64,000 bases of DNA, from assembly GCF_023283845.1 (NCBI RefSeq), contig NZ_JAKILC010000003.1, forward strand, positions 186,001 through 250,000, written 5' to 3'. Positions 55,121-62,744 of the stretch are shown here, piece by piece. Source of the stretch: Shewanella marinintestina (lineage in GTDB: Bacteria; Pseudomonadota; Gammaproteobacteria; Enterobacterales; Shewanellaceae). A program made the position numbers and the translations under genes. The stretch's first letter is position 1; each line of letters begins with the position of its first letter. The notes beneath the pieces were generated by a model. That model was not told the DNA's origin and searched no databases. It saw only the letters and a program-made list of their open reading frames with translations.

Positions 55121-55616
55121 AACAACTACCAATCCATGTGGTTAAGCGTGACCTAATTTAGCTTTTAACTGAAAGTATATTCAACAGATAAGTGATATAA
55201 CGTTCTATTTAGAATGAATATTTAGGAGGCTGCGCATTATACGTACAGCATGGTTTTTGTCTATATACCAATCGTACATTTTTATATTTTAATTAAACAA
55301 GAAAGTAGATTGAATCAAACCTTTGTTACGCATCCACTCACATATTATCAGTTCTGTAAATAACGTTAATTAAACGTGTAACAACATAAGCTAAAAACTA
55401 CAATTAACATAAATCCACAAAACTGTTCGTTTCTGCACTACCACTTAAAATCTATAAACAAATTTTATATGTAGCTAAAACCTGCAGGTACACCAATAAA
55501 AATCATCAGTTATAAAGCCACCTTAAGACATTCCCTCACTTTTCTAGATAACCAGCTAAACTTAAATAACGTCAACATCCATTCTTCATAAATGCTAGGG
55601 AGCTTTAAAACTATAC
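55121..55616. other. Gene-free stretch between GGDEF gene and XRE frame
   Basis: 496 nt, AT-rich, no supported frame. It holds the GGDEF promoter. GAGGCTGCGCATTATACGTA near 55229 is the only GC-richer patch and was not recognised. Confidence 0.5.
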
Positions 55617-55911
55617 ATGAGGATCAGAACAACAAAATATCCTATTTTGGGATACTTTTCAATCTGAAATATCATTTCAAGATGAAAAATGGTCAGACAG
55701 AGAAGAATCTCTTCGTAATGCATTGAAATTAATGCGAAAGAATGCAACTTTAAACCAAAGTGAACTAGCACAGAAGTTAAACAAACCACAAAGTTTCGTC
55801 TCAAAATACGAAAGTGGTGAGCGACAGCTTAGAATTTTAGAGCTAGAACAGGTTTGTATTGCTTGCGGAACCACTGCGCATGAATTTCTGAAGGTTTTTA
55901 GCGGACATTAA
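55617..55911 (+). pseudogene. XRE-type HTH gene with displaced start, probably frameshifted
   Basis: The HTH part is clear: KLMRKNATLNQSELAQKLNK, then PQSFVSKYESGERQLRILEL and ACGTTAHEFLKVFSGH to the stop at 55911. The frame is open leftward to 55621 and encodes plausible protein (FWDTFQSEISFQDEKWSDRE) but has no start codon there except a TTG at 55723 inside the HTH. An ATG with AGGGAG upstream stands at 55617 in another frame, 4 nt from where the HTH frame opens. A single-base shift near the A-rich CAACAAAATA would join them. So either a recent frameshift (or sequence error) or a short TTG-started repressor. Confidence 0.55.
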
Positions 55912-55965
55912 CTTCACGCTAACTAGAAAAAATAATGATAAATATTTATTAGCTAACTTAAAAAA

Positions 55966-55995
55966 GGCGGCTCTAATCGTTTGATTAGAGCCGCC
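55966..55995. terminator. Bidirectional terminator between XRE and TonB receptor
   Basis: A perfect 13-bp stem GGCGGCTCTAATC / GATTAGAGCCGCC with a GTTT loop, with A-run before it, giving a T-run for the minus-strand receptor gene. Confidence 0.9.
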
Positions 55996-56028
55996 TCCAT
56001 TTGTAACTTTACATCTAAATAGTCACTC

Positions 56029-58161
56029 TTAAAACGTATAGCCCAAATCTAAGCTAAACGAACGTCCAGGAGCTGGCACGCGACCTGCGGGTGAGACATC
56101 TAATCCTCTAAAGTAATACTCATTATCAAGCAGGTTATTTACCGATAATCCCACTTTAACCCCATGATTGTTCTTCTTAAAAAATTCAGTACTTATATTG
56201 AAATTTACCACTGTATAGGCAGGCATCTCTCCTGCAGTGCCAGAGACATTTTCTTCAACTGTATTAGCTAGATCAGCAAATGACTTACTGTAGTGATAAG
56301 CCAAAAGGCCTAAATCAACCTCTTGAATACTATAGAGCGCGCTGGCAGAGAATTGATGCTTAGATACAAACGGTAACTGATTGCCTACGAACTGCCCATC
56401 TAACTGTTCTGTGTCTAAATAGTTATAAGCGCCTGTTAAAGTAAGATCTGGTAGTGAAGCTGGCGAATAAGTCCCTTCTAACTCGATACCTTGGTTTTTA
56501 GTTTTTCCTATATTAACAAACATGCTGATGTTTCTGTCATATTCAGCTTTGTTTTTAAAGTCTATACGATAGAGTGCTAAGTTTAAGTTGCTGCGATCTG
56601 TAGGTGTAAAGCGTACACCAGCTTCATAATTCCACGACAGCTCAGATTCAAGCGTTTGCCCTTTTGGCCATAACTGTGAAATTTGCGGTGTTCGCAGAGA
56701 GCGCTGCGCATTTGCATAGCCAAACCAATTATCAGAGAATTCATAGCCCATTGTTATACCTGGAAGCCACTCTTTAACATGGTTATCCTGACTGTAATCT
56801 TGGCCAATGTTGGTAAAAGTCATACGGACATCTTCATACCTTAGACCTGGTGTAATAGAAAACACATCATCAAGGAAGCTAATCTTGTTACTAATATAAT
56901 AGGCCATTGCATCAGTATCCATCTGCCAATCACGTGGACGGACAGCTATCTGTGTAGACTTATCAATATGATTGAGTTTATAGCTGATATCTTCGTTAAC
57001 ATATCGAACTCCAGCTATAATGTGTTGGTTTATCTCCCCATCAATTAACAAGCTTACTTTTGGTTCTATACCAAATACCGTAAAATCTCGAGGAGAATTT
57101 CTCAGATGAGTAGCTTCTTGAGTTGTGTCACTCCAATGACTGCCTAAGTCACCATCTGTATCCTTGTTCTTATCATAGAAATCCCACTGAAAATTACGTG
57201 AACTTTTATTACCAAAAGCCGTAAGGTCAAACTCACCGTAGTCAATGAAGGTCGACTCATCAAGTACATGACTATACTTAAGGGAGGCTCTTTTTGTATC
57301 GGCTTTAAATTCATCATTAGGGCGAAGGGATTGTGTTCTGTCGGCTTCGTAAGCTGGCGTATTGAGTGCGCCAGGTAGTTCAGAAAAAGCATCATAATAT
57401 TGTAATGTCGTATCTAAACTATTTTGCTCATCAATATTCCAAACAGTCTTCAGCATCAGATTTTTAATGTCTGTATCTGAGTGGTCACGGAAGGATTCTC
57501 CTTTGGTGAGGTTGCCATCTAAACGCATAGAGAAATCGTCATTGATTGCACCGCCAGTACTGACATTAGTATCAAACAGATTGCGGCTATCTCCAAAGAA
57601 AGTAATGCGTTCATTGAAGCTTGTTTCCCAGTCTGTTGGAATTGGTTTAGAGATAAGGTTAATTACACCACCAACATTGTTAGGGCCATATTGAATCGAT
57701 GCTCCACCACGTGCGACATCGATTCTATCTATCATAAATAATGTAGCGGGAAAAAGTGATTGTCCTGTATGCCCGTAGGGCGCCAATGTCATAGGGATAC
57801 CATCTAACAATATTTGTGCGTAGCCGCTTCGACTGCTATCTAAACCACGAACAGAAATATTAGGCAAAATGCCAGTTCCAGTTTCATCTTTAATCTTAAT
57901 CCCTGGCACCTGCTGTAAGGCTGTATCAATAGAGCGGGCTGATGTACGCTCTATTTGGTTTGAGGTGATAATGGAGCGGTTACCCGTATAATTCTTTAAA
58001 TCGGCAACTTCTGAATTACCTAATAGACTACCTGTGACAACTATGACTTCCGGTTTTTTATCTAAATCTTGTGTTTCAGCAAAGGCGATTGAACAACTCA
58101 AACTAGTTGAAATTGCCAGTGCTAGCGTGTTCAAAGTAAACTTGGATCTATCATTAAACAT
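56029..58161 (-). CDS. TonB-dependent outer membrane receptor (probable ferric siderophore type)
   Basis: A 710-residue receptor with signal peptide (LALAISTSLSCSIAFAE), TonB box region VIVVTGSLLG, plug domain (IDTALQQVPGIKIKDETGTG, SVRGLDSSRSGYAQILLDG, VARGGASIQYGPNNVGGVIN) and a beta-barrel ending in RSFSLDLGYTF with the terminal Phe. The plug resembles FecA-like ferric citrate/siderophore receptors, but no FecIR-type N-terminal signalling domain is present. A Fur-type box upstream of the gene before it suggests iron control. Substrate not determined. Confidence 0.92.
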   Translation of the reverse strand: MFNDRSKFTLNTLALAISTSLSCSIAFAETQDLDKKPEVIVVTGSLLGNSEVADLKNYTGNRSIITSNQIERTSARSIDTALQQVPGIKIKDETGTGILPNISVRGLDSSRSGYAQILLDGIPMTLAPYGHTGQSLFPATLFMIDRIDVARGGASIQYGPNNVGGVINLISKPIPTDWETSFNERITFFGDSRNLFDTNVSTGGAINDDFSMRLDGNLTKGESFRDHSDTDIKNLMLKTVWNIDEQNSLDTTLQYYDAFSELPGALNTPAYEADRTQSLRPNDEFKADTKRASLKYSHVLDESTFIDYGEFDLTAFGNKSSRNFQWDFYDKNKDTDGDLGSHWSDTTQEATHLRNSPRDFTVFGIEPKVSLLIDGEINQHIIAGVRYVNEDISYKLNHIDKSTQIAVRPRDWQMDTDAMAYYISNKISFLDDVFSITPGLRYEDVRMTFTNIGQDYSQDNHVKEWLPGITMGYEFSDNWFGYANAQRSLRTPQISQLWPKGQTLESELSWNYEAGVRFTPTDRSNLNLALYRIDFKNKAEYDRNISMFVNIGKTKNQGIELEGTYSPASLPDLTLTGAYNYLDTEQLDGQFVGNQLPFVSKHQFSASALYSIQEVDLGLLAYHYSKSFADLANTVEENVSGTAGEMPAYTVVNFNISTEFFKKNNHGVKVGLSVNNLLDNEYYFRGLDVSPAGRVPAPGRSFSLDLGYTF

Positions 58162-58240
58162 ACTTATTCCTTAAGTTTCGTTTGGTCTTACTCGTATTTA
58201 AAGCAGATGTTTTGATGTACCTAGATCATTCGCTCTTTAA

Positions 58241-58654
58241 CTAACAACAAGACTTAAGCCTTATTGCAGCTAATGTTTCGAAGTCTTGGTAAAAATGTGA
58301 AATTGAAGCGTTATGCCAATAAAGCCCGAAAATCCAAAGAATTGACGATGACCCGACATGAATCTGAGGCGATACAGAAAGTTCTTTAAAGTCGCGGCCT
58401 GAAAGTGTTTCTTGCCTTGCATTTTTGACATTGGATAGATGAATTATCGAGAGAGGAACAAAGCACAAGAGTGCTACGCAATAAAAGATAAGAAGCGGAT
58501 TTAGAAAGGTGAAATATTCAGGATCTAAAACAGATAAAATAAAGTCTGTATAAAAAAGTACTTCTTTGCTCAATGATGAGAAAGCCAAGTTTTTAATGAA
58601 TAAAATATCAACTTGTGTAGCGTAGGAAGAACTCAATAAGTTTTCGAAAAACAT
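58241..58654 (-). CDS. Unknown membrane protein upstream of the TonB receptor
   Basis: Not recognised. The 137-residue product has at least one membrane helix (FLNPLLIFYCVALLCFVPLS) and a second hydrophobic patch (IHVGSSSILWIFGLYW), ends in two cysteines, and has no clear ribosome site. Two things support it: a Fur-like box stands 31-45 nt upstream, and it runs into the TonB receptor gene 79 nt away on the same strand. It could be an iron-regulated accessory protein, or a leader region of the receptor transcript. Confidence 0.5.
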   Translation of the reverse strand: MFFENLLSSSYATQVDILFIKNLAFSSLSKEVLFYTDFILSVLDPEYFTFLNPLLIFYCVALLCFVPLSIIHLSNVKNARQETLSGRDFKELSVSPQIHVGSSSILWIFGLYWHNASISHFYQDFETLAAIRLKSCC

Positions 58655-58684
58655 AATGGTGCATATATCTAACCAATAAACTGA

Positions 58685-58699
58685 TGATATTAGTTATCA
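58685..58699 (-). promoter_or_regulatory. Candidate Fur box
   Basis: On the minus strand TGATAACTAATATCA matches the 7-1-7 Fur consensus TGATAATnATTATCA at 12 of 14 positions. It lies 31-45 nt upstream of the 58654 start, the position of a repressor site over a promoter, in front of a TonB receptor operon. Confidence 0.6.
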
Positions 58700-58929
58700 T
58701 TTGCATCTGCAGATCAAGCGATTTATTAACCTCTATCAGCCACAAGAAAAACAGCTTTACATTATCGCGTCACAAAACCGCAACGCAATCAGGCTGGTAT
58801 TCACGATATTTTCATTTTAATAACAAAACCATCTAAAATGTAAACCTTAGCCAAGTCACCAATATTGTTAACAGACTCTTGGTTTACATTTTTTAATGCA
58901 AACTTATATAAACCGTTTATGGATTGAGT

Positions 58930-59169
58930 TTAATATAAACGTTCTGCAACAACCCAAATATCAGACGGCTTACAATCTAAAGCCGTAGCTAGTTTCCACA
59001 CTGAAATGACGGTTGCTTTAGCAACACCTCGCTCAATACCTGACACAAAAGAGCGCGCTAAATTGGCTTTGTCAGCTAACTCTTCTTGATTTAGTCCCTG
59101 TTCTATCCGGCGAAGCTTTATCGCTTTACCAAATACTAAACCAACTTTTGTAACTTCATCATTATCCAC
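58930..59169 (-). CDS. XRE-type HTH transcriptional regulator
   Basis: A 79-residue protein that is nearly all HTH_3 domain (IKLRRIEQGLNQEELADKAN, LARSFVSGIERGVAKATVIS). The start is GTG at 59169 with GGAG six nt upstream. It is divergent from the small membrane gene at 59363; an 18-nt palindrome in between is a candidate operator. Likely a repressor for the element's accessory module. Confidence 0.87.
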   Translation of the reverse strand: MDNDEVTKVGLVFGKAIKLRRIEQGLNQEELADKANLARSFVSGIERGVAKATVISVWKLATALDCKPSDIWVVAERLY

Positions 59170-59247
59170 AGAGATCTCCAGAGTATATACATCTGACGAT
59201 TTTCACGTAGATTCAGGTAGACTAACCACGCACTAAGGGGTACCATC

Positions 59248-59265
59248 TGACCTCTATAGAGGTCA
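59248..59265. promoter_or_regulatory. Perfect 18-nt palindrome, candidate operator
   Basis: TGACCTCTATAGAGGTCA reads the same on both strands. It lies between the divergent XRE gene (start 59169) and the gene at 59363, about 80 nt from the former. Confidence 0.5.
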
Positions 59266-59362
59266 TTTAAGTTTAGACTATTAATCCCATAATCAAATTT
59301 GAATCATACCTATGCTTTCTTAACTAGTGCAGCACACAAACAATGTAACAAAGGAGTAATAC

Positions 59363-59557
59363 ATGTCAGTCGTTAAAACTATGTCAATTGTAGGGATGGG
59401 CTTTTTCTCATTATGTTTGATACTAACTGTAGCGTTTGCAGAGACAGATCTTGAGGCTGCCGCTGGCTGGGGAATGTTTGCAGCAATGTACGGAATTGGA
59501 TATTCAATAACGGTTTACATCAAAACTAAAGGTATTCAAGAACCAGCTAATAAATAG
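59363..59557 (+). CDS. Small two-helix membrane protein
   Basis: A 64-residue protein with helices SIVGMGFFSLCLILTVAFAE and GWGMFAAMYGIGYSITVYIK. AAAGGAG stands at good distance before the ATG, supporting translation. No family recognised. It is the first of three small membrane frames reading rightward toward alpA/radC genes. Confidence 0.7.
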   Translation: MSVVKTMSIVGMGFFSLCLILTVAFAETDLEAAAGWGMFAAMYGIGYSITVYIKTKGIQEPANK

Positions 59558-59719
59558 GGGGAAAGGCATAGGTGTTTAGCCTCTTTTAATTCAAATTTGG
59601 AAATATTTTCACCTATATATCATCCTTATGCTGTAACCAATAACGGCACAGCAAAGCAGCTGGTGGACATCAAGCCACCAGCTGTTTTTTACTTTCTAGT
59701 GATTCATTTAGGAGGCGTT

Positions 59720-59797
59720 ATGCCTATTGCATTTATCGCAGGCTTTGCGGTTGGCGTGAGTATTTACCAAGCTTTAAAGGAGCAGAATTATGTTTAA
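59720..59797 (+). CDS. 25-aa membrane mini-protein
   Basis: MPIAFIAGFAVGVSIYQALK plus EQNYV, preceded by AGGAGG with ideal spacing. The frame extends further left without ATG but the ribosome site marks this start. One hydrophobic helix with a short polar tail. The last 8 nt overlap the next frame (ATGTTTAA), a coupled arrangement. Confidence 0.6.
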   Translation: MPIAFIAGFAVGVSIYQALKEQNYV

Positions 59798-59882
59798 TTT
59801 TGTGATGCACAAGCCAATTGCTGAGTTATTCTTGCTTGGCGTTATTGCTGGTTATAAGTGGGCGGTTGAATCGGATAGCTAA
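59790..59882 (+). CDS. 30-aa membrane mini-protein coupled to the previous one
   Basis: MFNFVMHKPIAELFLLGVIA followed by GYKWAVESDS. AAAGGAG lies inside the end of the previous mini-ORF, seven nt before this ATG. One hydrophobic helix. Both tiny frames with strong ribosome sites in tandem are unlikely by chance; phage-like or toxin-like small membrane peptides are possible readings. Confidence 0.6.
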   Translation: MFNFVMHKPIAELFLLGVIAGYKWAVESDS

Positions 59883-59903
59883 AGCATTTTAGCTCAATAT
59901 CAT

Positions 59904-59924
59904 GGAGAGTCTTTTAGGCTCTCC
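59904..59924 (+). terminator. Short hairpin after the mini-ORFs
   Basis: GGAGAG pairs with CTCTCC around a 9-nt loop, then GTTTATG. Weak terminator candidate 21 nt past the stop, between convergent genes. Confidence 0.45.
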
Positions 59925-59942
59925 GTTTATGCAGTCAATCTA

Positions 59943-60146
59943 TCATTCACTAACCTTTCCATTCCGTAAGTCTCGTTCTTCAATCCGTTCTAATATCCAT
60001 TCCTGCACTTCATTCTCTACCCACGCTACAGCGCGGTCGCCTAATGACACTGACTTAGGGAAAATCCCTTCTTCTATGTACTTATAGATTGTTGAACGTG
60101 CTAAGCCTGTGCATGCGATTACATCTTTGAGTCTGATTAGTTTCAT
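59943..60146 (-). CDS. AlpA family phage-type regulator
   Basis: A 67-residue MerR/excisionase-like HTH protein: LIRLKDVIACTGLARSTIYK, then IEEGIFPKSVSLGDRAVAWV and EVQEWILERIEERD. AlpA proteins activate integrase or excision genes in P4-like elements and islands. I start at 60146 (MKLIRLKDV), the family's normal opening, although the frame continues upstream. It supports an integrated element in this part of the window. Confidence 0.9.
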   Translation of the reverse strand: MKLIRLKDVIACTGLARSTIYKYIEEGIFPKSVSLGDRAVAWVENEVQEWILERIEERDLRNGKVSE

Positions 60147-60332
60147 GATGAGGTCCCGGTAGTTAATCTCATTCAATAACCAGTGCCAGTAATTTTTAAC
60201 TTGCAGTCTCTTCCCTAAACATGATCTCAACAGTCCTCAACCCAAAGCTCATTGCTTTCAATCCCGTACAAATTTTTTTAGATATATATCAACTTTGCGA
60301 ATAGACCCACTAAACAAATAAGGAGTCTTAAT

Positions 60333-60809
60333 ATGCTAGCTAAATCATCTGTTACTGACATAAAAACCTGGCCAAAAACATCTAATGAAATTTTAGCCAC
60401 TGCCGCCAACATCATCGCCGAAAAGTTAGTTTCTGACGATGTTTTCACTAATCCTGAAGCAACTAAACAATTTTTGACCTACAAGATGATCAACTACGAG
60501 CGTGAGGTATTTGCAGTAATGATGCTCGATAACCAACATCGGCTAATGGAATTCAATGAGCTGTTTTTTGGCACCATTGATGCTGCCAGCGTCTATCCCA
60601 GAGAAGTAGTAAAAGCCGTATTAGCAGTTAATGCCGCTGCGGTTATCTTGGCCCACAATCATCCATCCGGTGAAGCTGAGCCCTCTCAAGCTGACAAACT
60701 GATCACCAAGCGTTTAACCGATGCATTGGCATTGATCGATGTGCGAGTACTCGATCATATCGTGGTAGGTAAAACACCAGTGTCATTCGCTGAGCGCGGC
60801 TTGCTATAG
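60333..60809 (+). CDS. RadC/YeeS family JAB-domain protein
   Basis: A 158-residue protein with the JAMM metal motif AHNHPSGEAEPSQAD and the family segments YEREVFAVMMLDNQHRLMEF and HIVVGKTPVSFAERGLL. This is the short RadC type found next to CbeA/CbtA genes in enterobacterial islands and in many Shewanella islands. RadC's molecular role is unsettled; it is not a proven repair protein. AAGGAG precedes the ATG. Confidence 0.92.
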   Translation: MLAKSSVTDIKTWPKTSNEILATAANIIAEKLVSDDVFTNPEATKQFLTYKMINYEREVFAVMMLDNQHRLMEFNELFFGTIDAASVYPREVVKAVLAVNAAAVILAHNHPSGEAEPSQADKLITKRLTDALALIDVRVLDHIVVGKTPVSFAERGLL

Positions 60810-60869
60810 CAACTGTGTAATCAACAATGACTAATACCAACGGGTTACCGAATCAATAAGGAGTTCAGC

Positions 60870-61232
60870 ATGATCGAATTTACTGACAGTTTTTCTCAAG
60901 CATGCGTGGCTGAAGCTTGCGCCGCATTTCCTGACTTGCGCAGAAGATTGATGGTTGAATTCATCTTACCGATGTTTGCAAGACCGCTTAATGAAAGAGG
61001 TGAAACGACAGGTCACCCTATCGTCAAACCCAACACCACCCTACATAAGACATTGCTGTTTGTCTCTCAAAGGGATCTGGTTGAGCATTTACCAAAAAAG
61101 ATAGATTTTTGTCGTTACAGTTGTATCTGCAATGAGCACGGTCAACCTACCGATGTTTGGCAGCGCACTATCAACGGTGTCTATTACAACCATGGCAGTA
61201 ATCAGCAAGCCAATTGGAGCGTACATACTTAA
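60870..61232 (+). CDS. Island-associated hypothetical protein
   Basis: Not recognised. The 120-residue protein opens MIEFTDSFSQACVAEACAAF with a short helical start, and continues HPIVKPNTTLHKTLLFVSQR and QRTINGVYYNHGSNQQ. AAGGAG lies before the ATG. It stands in the slot between radC and the CbeA-like gene, where E. coli islands carry YeeT-type proteins, but it does not look like YeeT. Confidence 0.65.
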   Translation: MIEFTDSFSQACVAEACAAFPDLRRRLMVEFILPMFARPLNERGETTGHPIVKPNTTLHKTLLFVSQRDLVEHLPKKIDFCRYSCICNEHGQPTDVWQRTINGVYYNHGSNQQANWSVHT

Positions 61233-61345
61233 ATACATGCCCCTAGTTAAACATCTGCCATCACCACTTATCTGTTGTTCTATAGCGTTACCTCACATCC
61301 ACCTGCAACACATCAACTCAAGCAAATATTCAAAGGAGTTTCAGC

Positions 61346-61678
61346 ATGACAACGATTCAACCATCTATGCCCTATCAATGGGGCTTACAGCGTAATATTA
61401 CGCCGCGATTTGGTGCGCGGCTTATTCTGCAAGGCAGTCGCTTAGACTTCCTGTGGGATCGCTCAGGCTTTGTCGGCAACTTTCCCCCAGAGCAAGGTCA
61501 GCTACTCAACGACGCCTTCCCTGAGATCATTAAGCAACTTGAAAACCAGGTACTCTCTGGCAAGCTTGATCACCGCCACCAGCAATGTGTCGAGATTCAA
61601 CAAGGTGATTTCACCTGTGAGGCTGACACCTTAGGCAGCCATGGTTATTTGTACATTGCCATTTATCCCACATCTTAA
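61346..61678 (+). CDS. CbeA/YeeU-type antitoxin without its toxin
   Basis: The 110-residue protein matches CbeA (YeeU) blocks: WGLQRNITPRFGARLILQGS, DFLWDRSGFVGNFPPEQG, HRHQQCVEIQQGDFTCEADT and LGSHGYLYIAIYPT. CbeA bundles FtsZ and MreB filaments and so counters the toxin CbtA (YeeV), a type IV pair normally encoded directly downstream. Here the next gene is DUF2787, and no CbtA-like frame follows. AAAGGAG stands before the ATG. The context (radC upstream) is otherwise as in E. coli islands. Confidence 0.87.
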   Translation: MTTIQPSMPYQWGLQRNITPRFGARLILQGSRLDFLWDRSGFVGNFPPEQGQLLNDAFPEIIKQLENQVLSGKLDHRHQQCVEIQQGDFTCEADTLGSHGYLYIAIYPTS

Positions 61679-61823
61679 AAATATTATACGAGCAAACTAG
61701 ATTATCCCTTCCGTCCTTCTACCACTCCCCCTCACCAGCTCCCTTATCACTCTAGTTAACTTAAAAACTTAGCATCACCTAATTATCGCACTTCAAGCCG
61801 TTACACCACTCAGCAAGCACACA

Positions 61824-61851
61824 AGGCCTAAGCATTTATGTGCTTAGGCCT
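61824..61851 (+). terminator. Strong hairpin upstream of the DUF2787 gene
   Basis: AGGCCTAAGCA and TGCTTAGGCCT pair perfectly over 11 bp around TTTATG; ATTTCATT follows. It lies 145 nt past the CbeA stop and 33 nt before the DUF2787 start, so it should separate the two transcripts, though the T-run is imperfect. Confidence 0.6.
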
Positions 61852-61883
61852 ATTTCATTATGACAATTAAAAAGGAATACACC

Positions 61884-62297
61884 ATGACCATTAATATCGC
61901 TAGAAACCAAACACCCAAGATGCCCACAGCATTTTTTACACTACTGGAACGGGTACTTTTTAATACCCACCCCAATAACTCAAATGCCATCACCCTCAAC
62001 TTCCGTGATCCTGATTATTCAGCTGACAATGGTGGCTACCATCCAGTGGAAGTCCGACTAGAGAAACAACAAGATCATTGGCGCTTAGTCTATGTGACCG
62101 ACTTTGCCTTTAGAGGGAGTCCATTTCCTGAACTAGTAAAAGATATCGATATCTGTTTTAACTCACAGCAAGTGTATAGCTTATTCAGTGGATGGATTGG
62201 TGAACGAGAAGCACGGGAGTTGGTTTCAATGTTTTGCGATAACTTTATCGCTTATCAAGAAATGGGCGTTTACACAATCCACATACAATTAGATTGA
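61884..62297 (+). CDS. DUF2787 family protein
   Basis: A 137-residue protein with AITLNFRDPDYSADNGGYHP, VEVRLEKQQDHWRLVYVTDF and PFPELVKDIDICFNS, the blocks of DUF2787, a family common in Vibrio and Shewanella islands near radC. Function unknown. I start at 61884 because AAAGGA stands 8-13 nt upstream; an ATG at 61860 in the same frame precedes that ribosome site. Confidence 0.85.
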   Translation: MTINIARNQTPKMPTAFFTLLERVLFNTHPNNSNAITLNFRDPDYSADNGGYHPVEVRLEKQQDHWRLVYVTDFAFRGSPFPELVKDIDICFNSQQVYSLFSGWIGEREARELVSMFCDNFIAYQEMGVYTIHIQLD

Positions 62298-62326
62298 CAC
62301 TGTAGTCGATGCTATAGGAATTCCAG

Positions 62327-62346
62327 GGGACTATAAACAGTCCCCC
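62327..62346. terminator. Hairpin between convergent genes
   Basis: GGGGACT and AGTCCCC pair around ATAAAC, 30 nt past the DUF2787 stop. No T-run, so it is a weak candidate. Confidence 0.45.
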
Positions 62347-62367
62347 AAACTTCTATGGTTACCTAGC

Positions 62368-62700
62368 TTATAAGGCAATGATGAGAATTCCCATTGCACC
62401 GAGTATTGCAAGCCCTGAAGAAAGTGACAGTGTTTTAAATACACTGAACTCCTTCTTTTCAATTTTTCCAATGTCGGAGATATCTACTGATATACCTTCA
62501 CCAAACACTCTTTTTCCTGTTATGCCTTCAATCTCAAACTCCAATACATCATTAGATAGTTTGGTAATCTTAACTGTATCACCAACCTTAAGGTTCTGAC
62601 TTACTGAAGCACTGCTACTGGCAGGTACCTCATGTAACGAGCTACAGCCAGTAAGAAAAATGCTGGCTAATAATGTAAGTATTAATAAGTATTTAGTCAT
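62368..62700 (-). CDS. Small lipoprotein with C-terminal membrane helix
   Basis: A 110-residue protein, start at 62700 (MTKYLLILTLL), with lipobox LTGC near residue 19. The middle KVGDTVKITKLSNDVLEFEI and ITGKRVFGEGISVDISDIGK looks like a small beta-barrel of SH3 or OB type. A hydrophobic C-terminus SLSSGLAILGAMGILIIAL follows. Such YgdI-like or phage/island lipoproteins are common; function unknown. The 44-nt gap to the next minus-strand gene upstream suggests one transcript. Confidence 0.75.
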   Translation of the reverse strand: MTKYLLILTLLASIFLTGCSSLHEVPASSSASVSQNLKVGDTVKITKLSNDVLEFEIEGITGKRVFGEGISVDISDIGKIEKKEFSVFKTLSLSSGLAILGAMGILIIAL

Positions 62701-62744
62701 AATCAACATCCTGTTTAAATTTAAGGGAAAGCGGTGAATATGTA

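Noticed and set aside
55966..55995. Copy of the ssrA end suggested by GCCGCCTCC
   Set aside because: The match is only the stem of a terminator; the T-arm sequence of ssrA is absent.
59597..59719. Longer 66-codon version of the 59720 mini-ORF starting at TTG
   Set aside because: AGGAGG stands directly before the ATG at 59720, and the upstream part shows no coding character.
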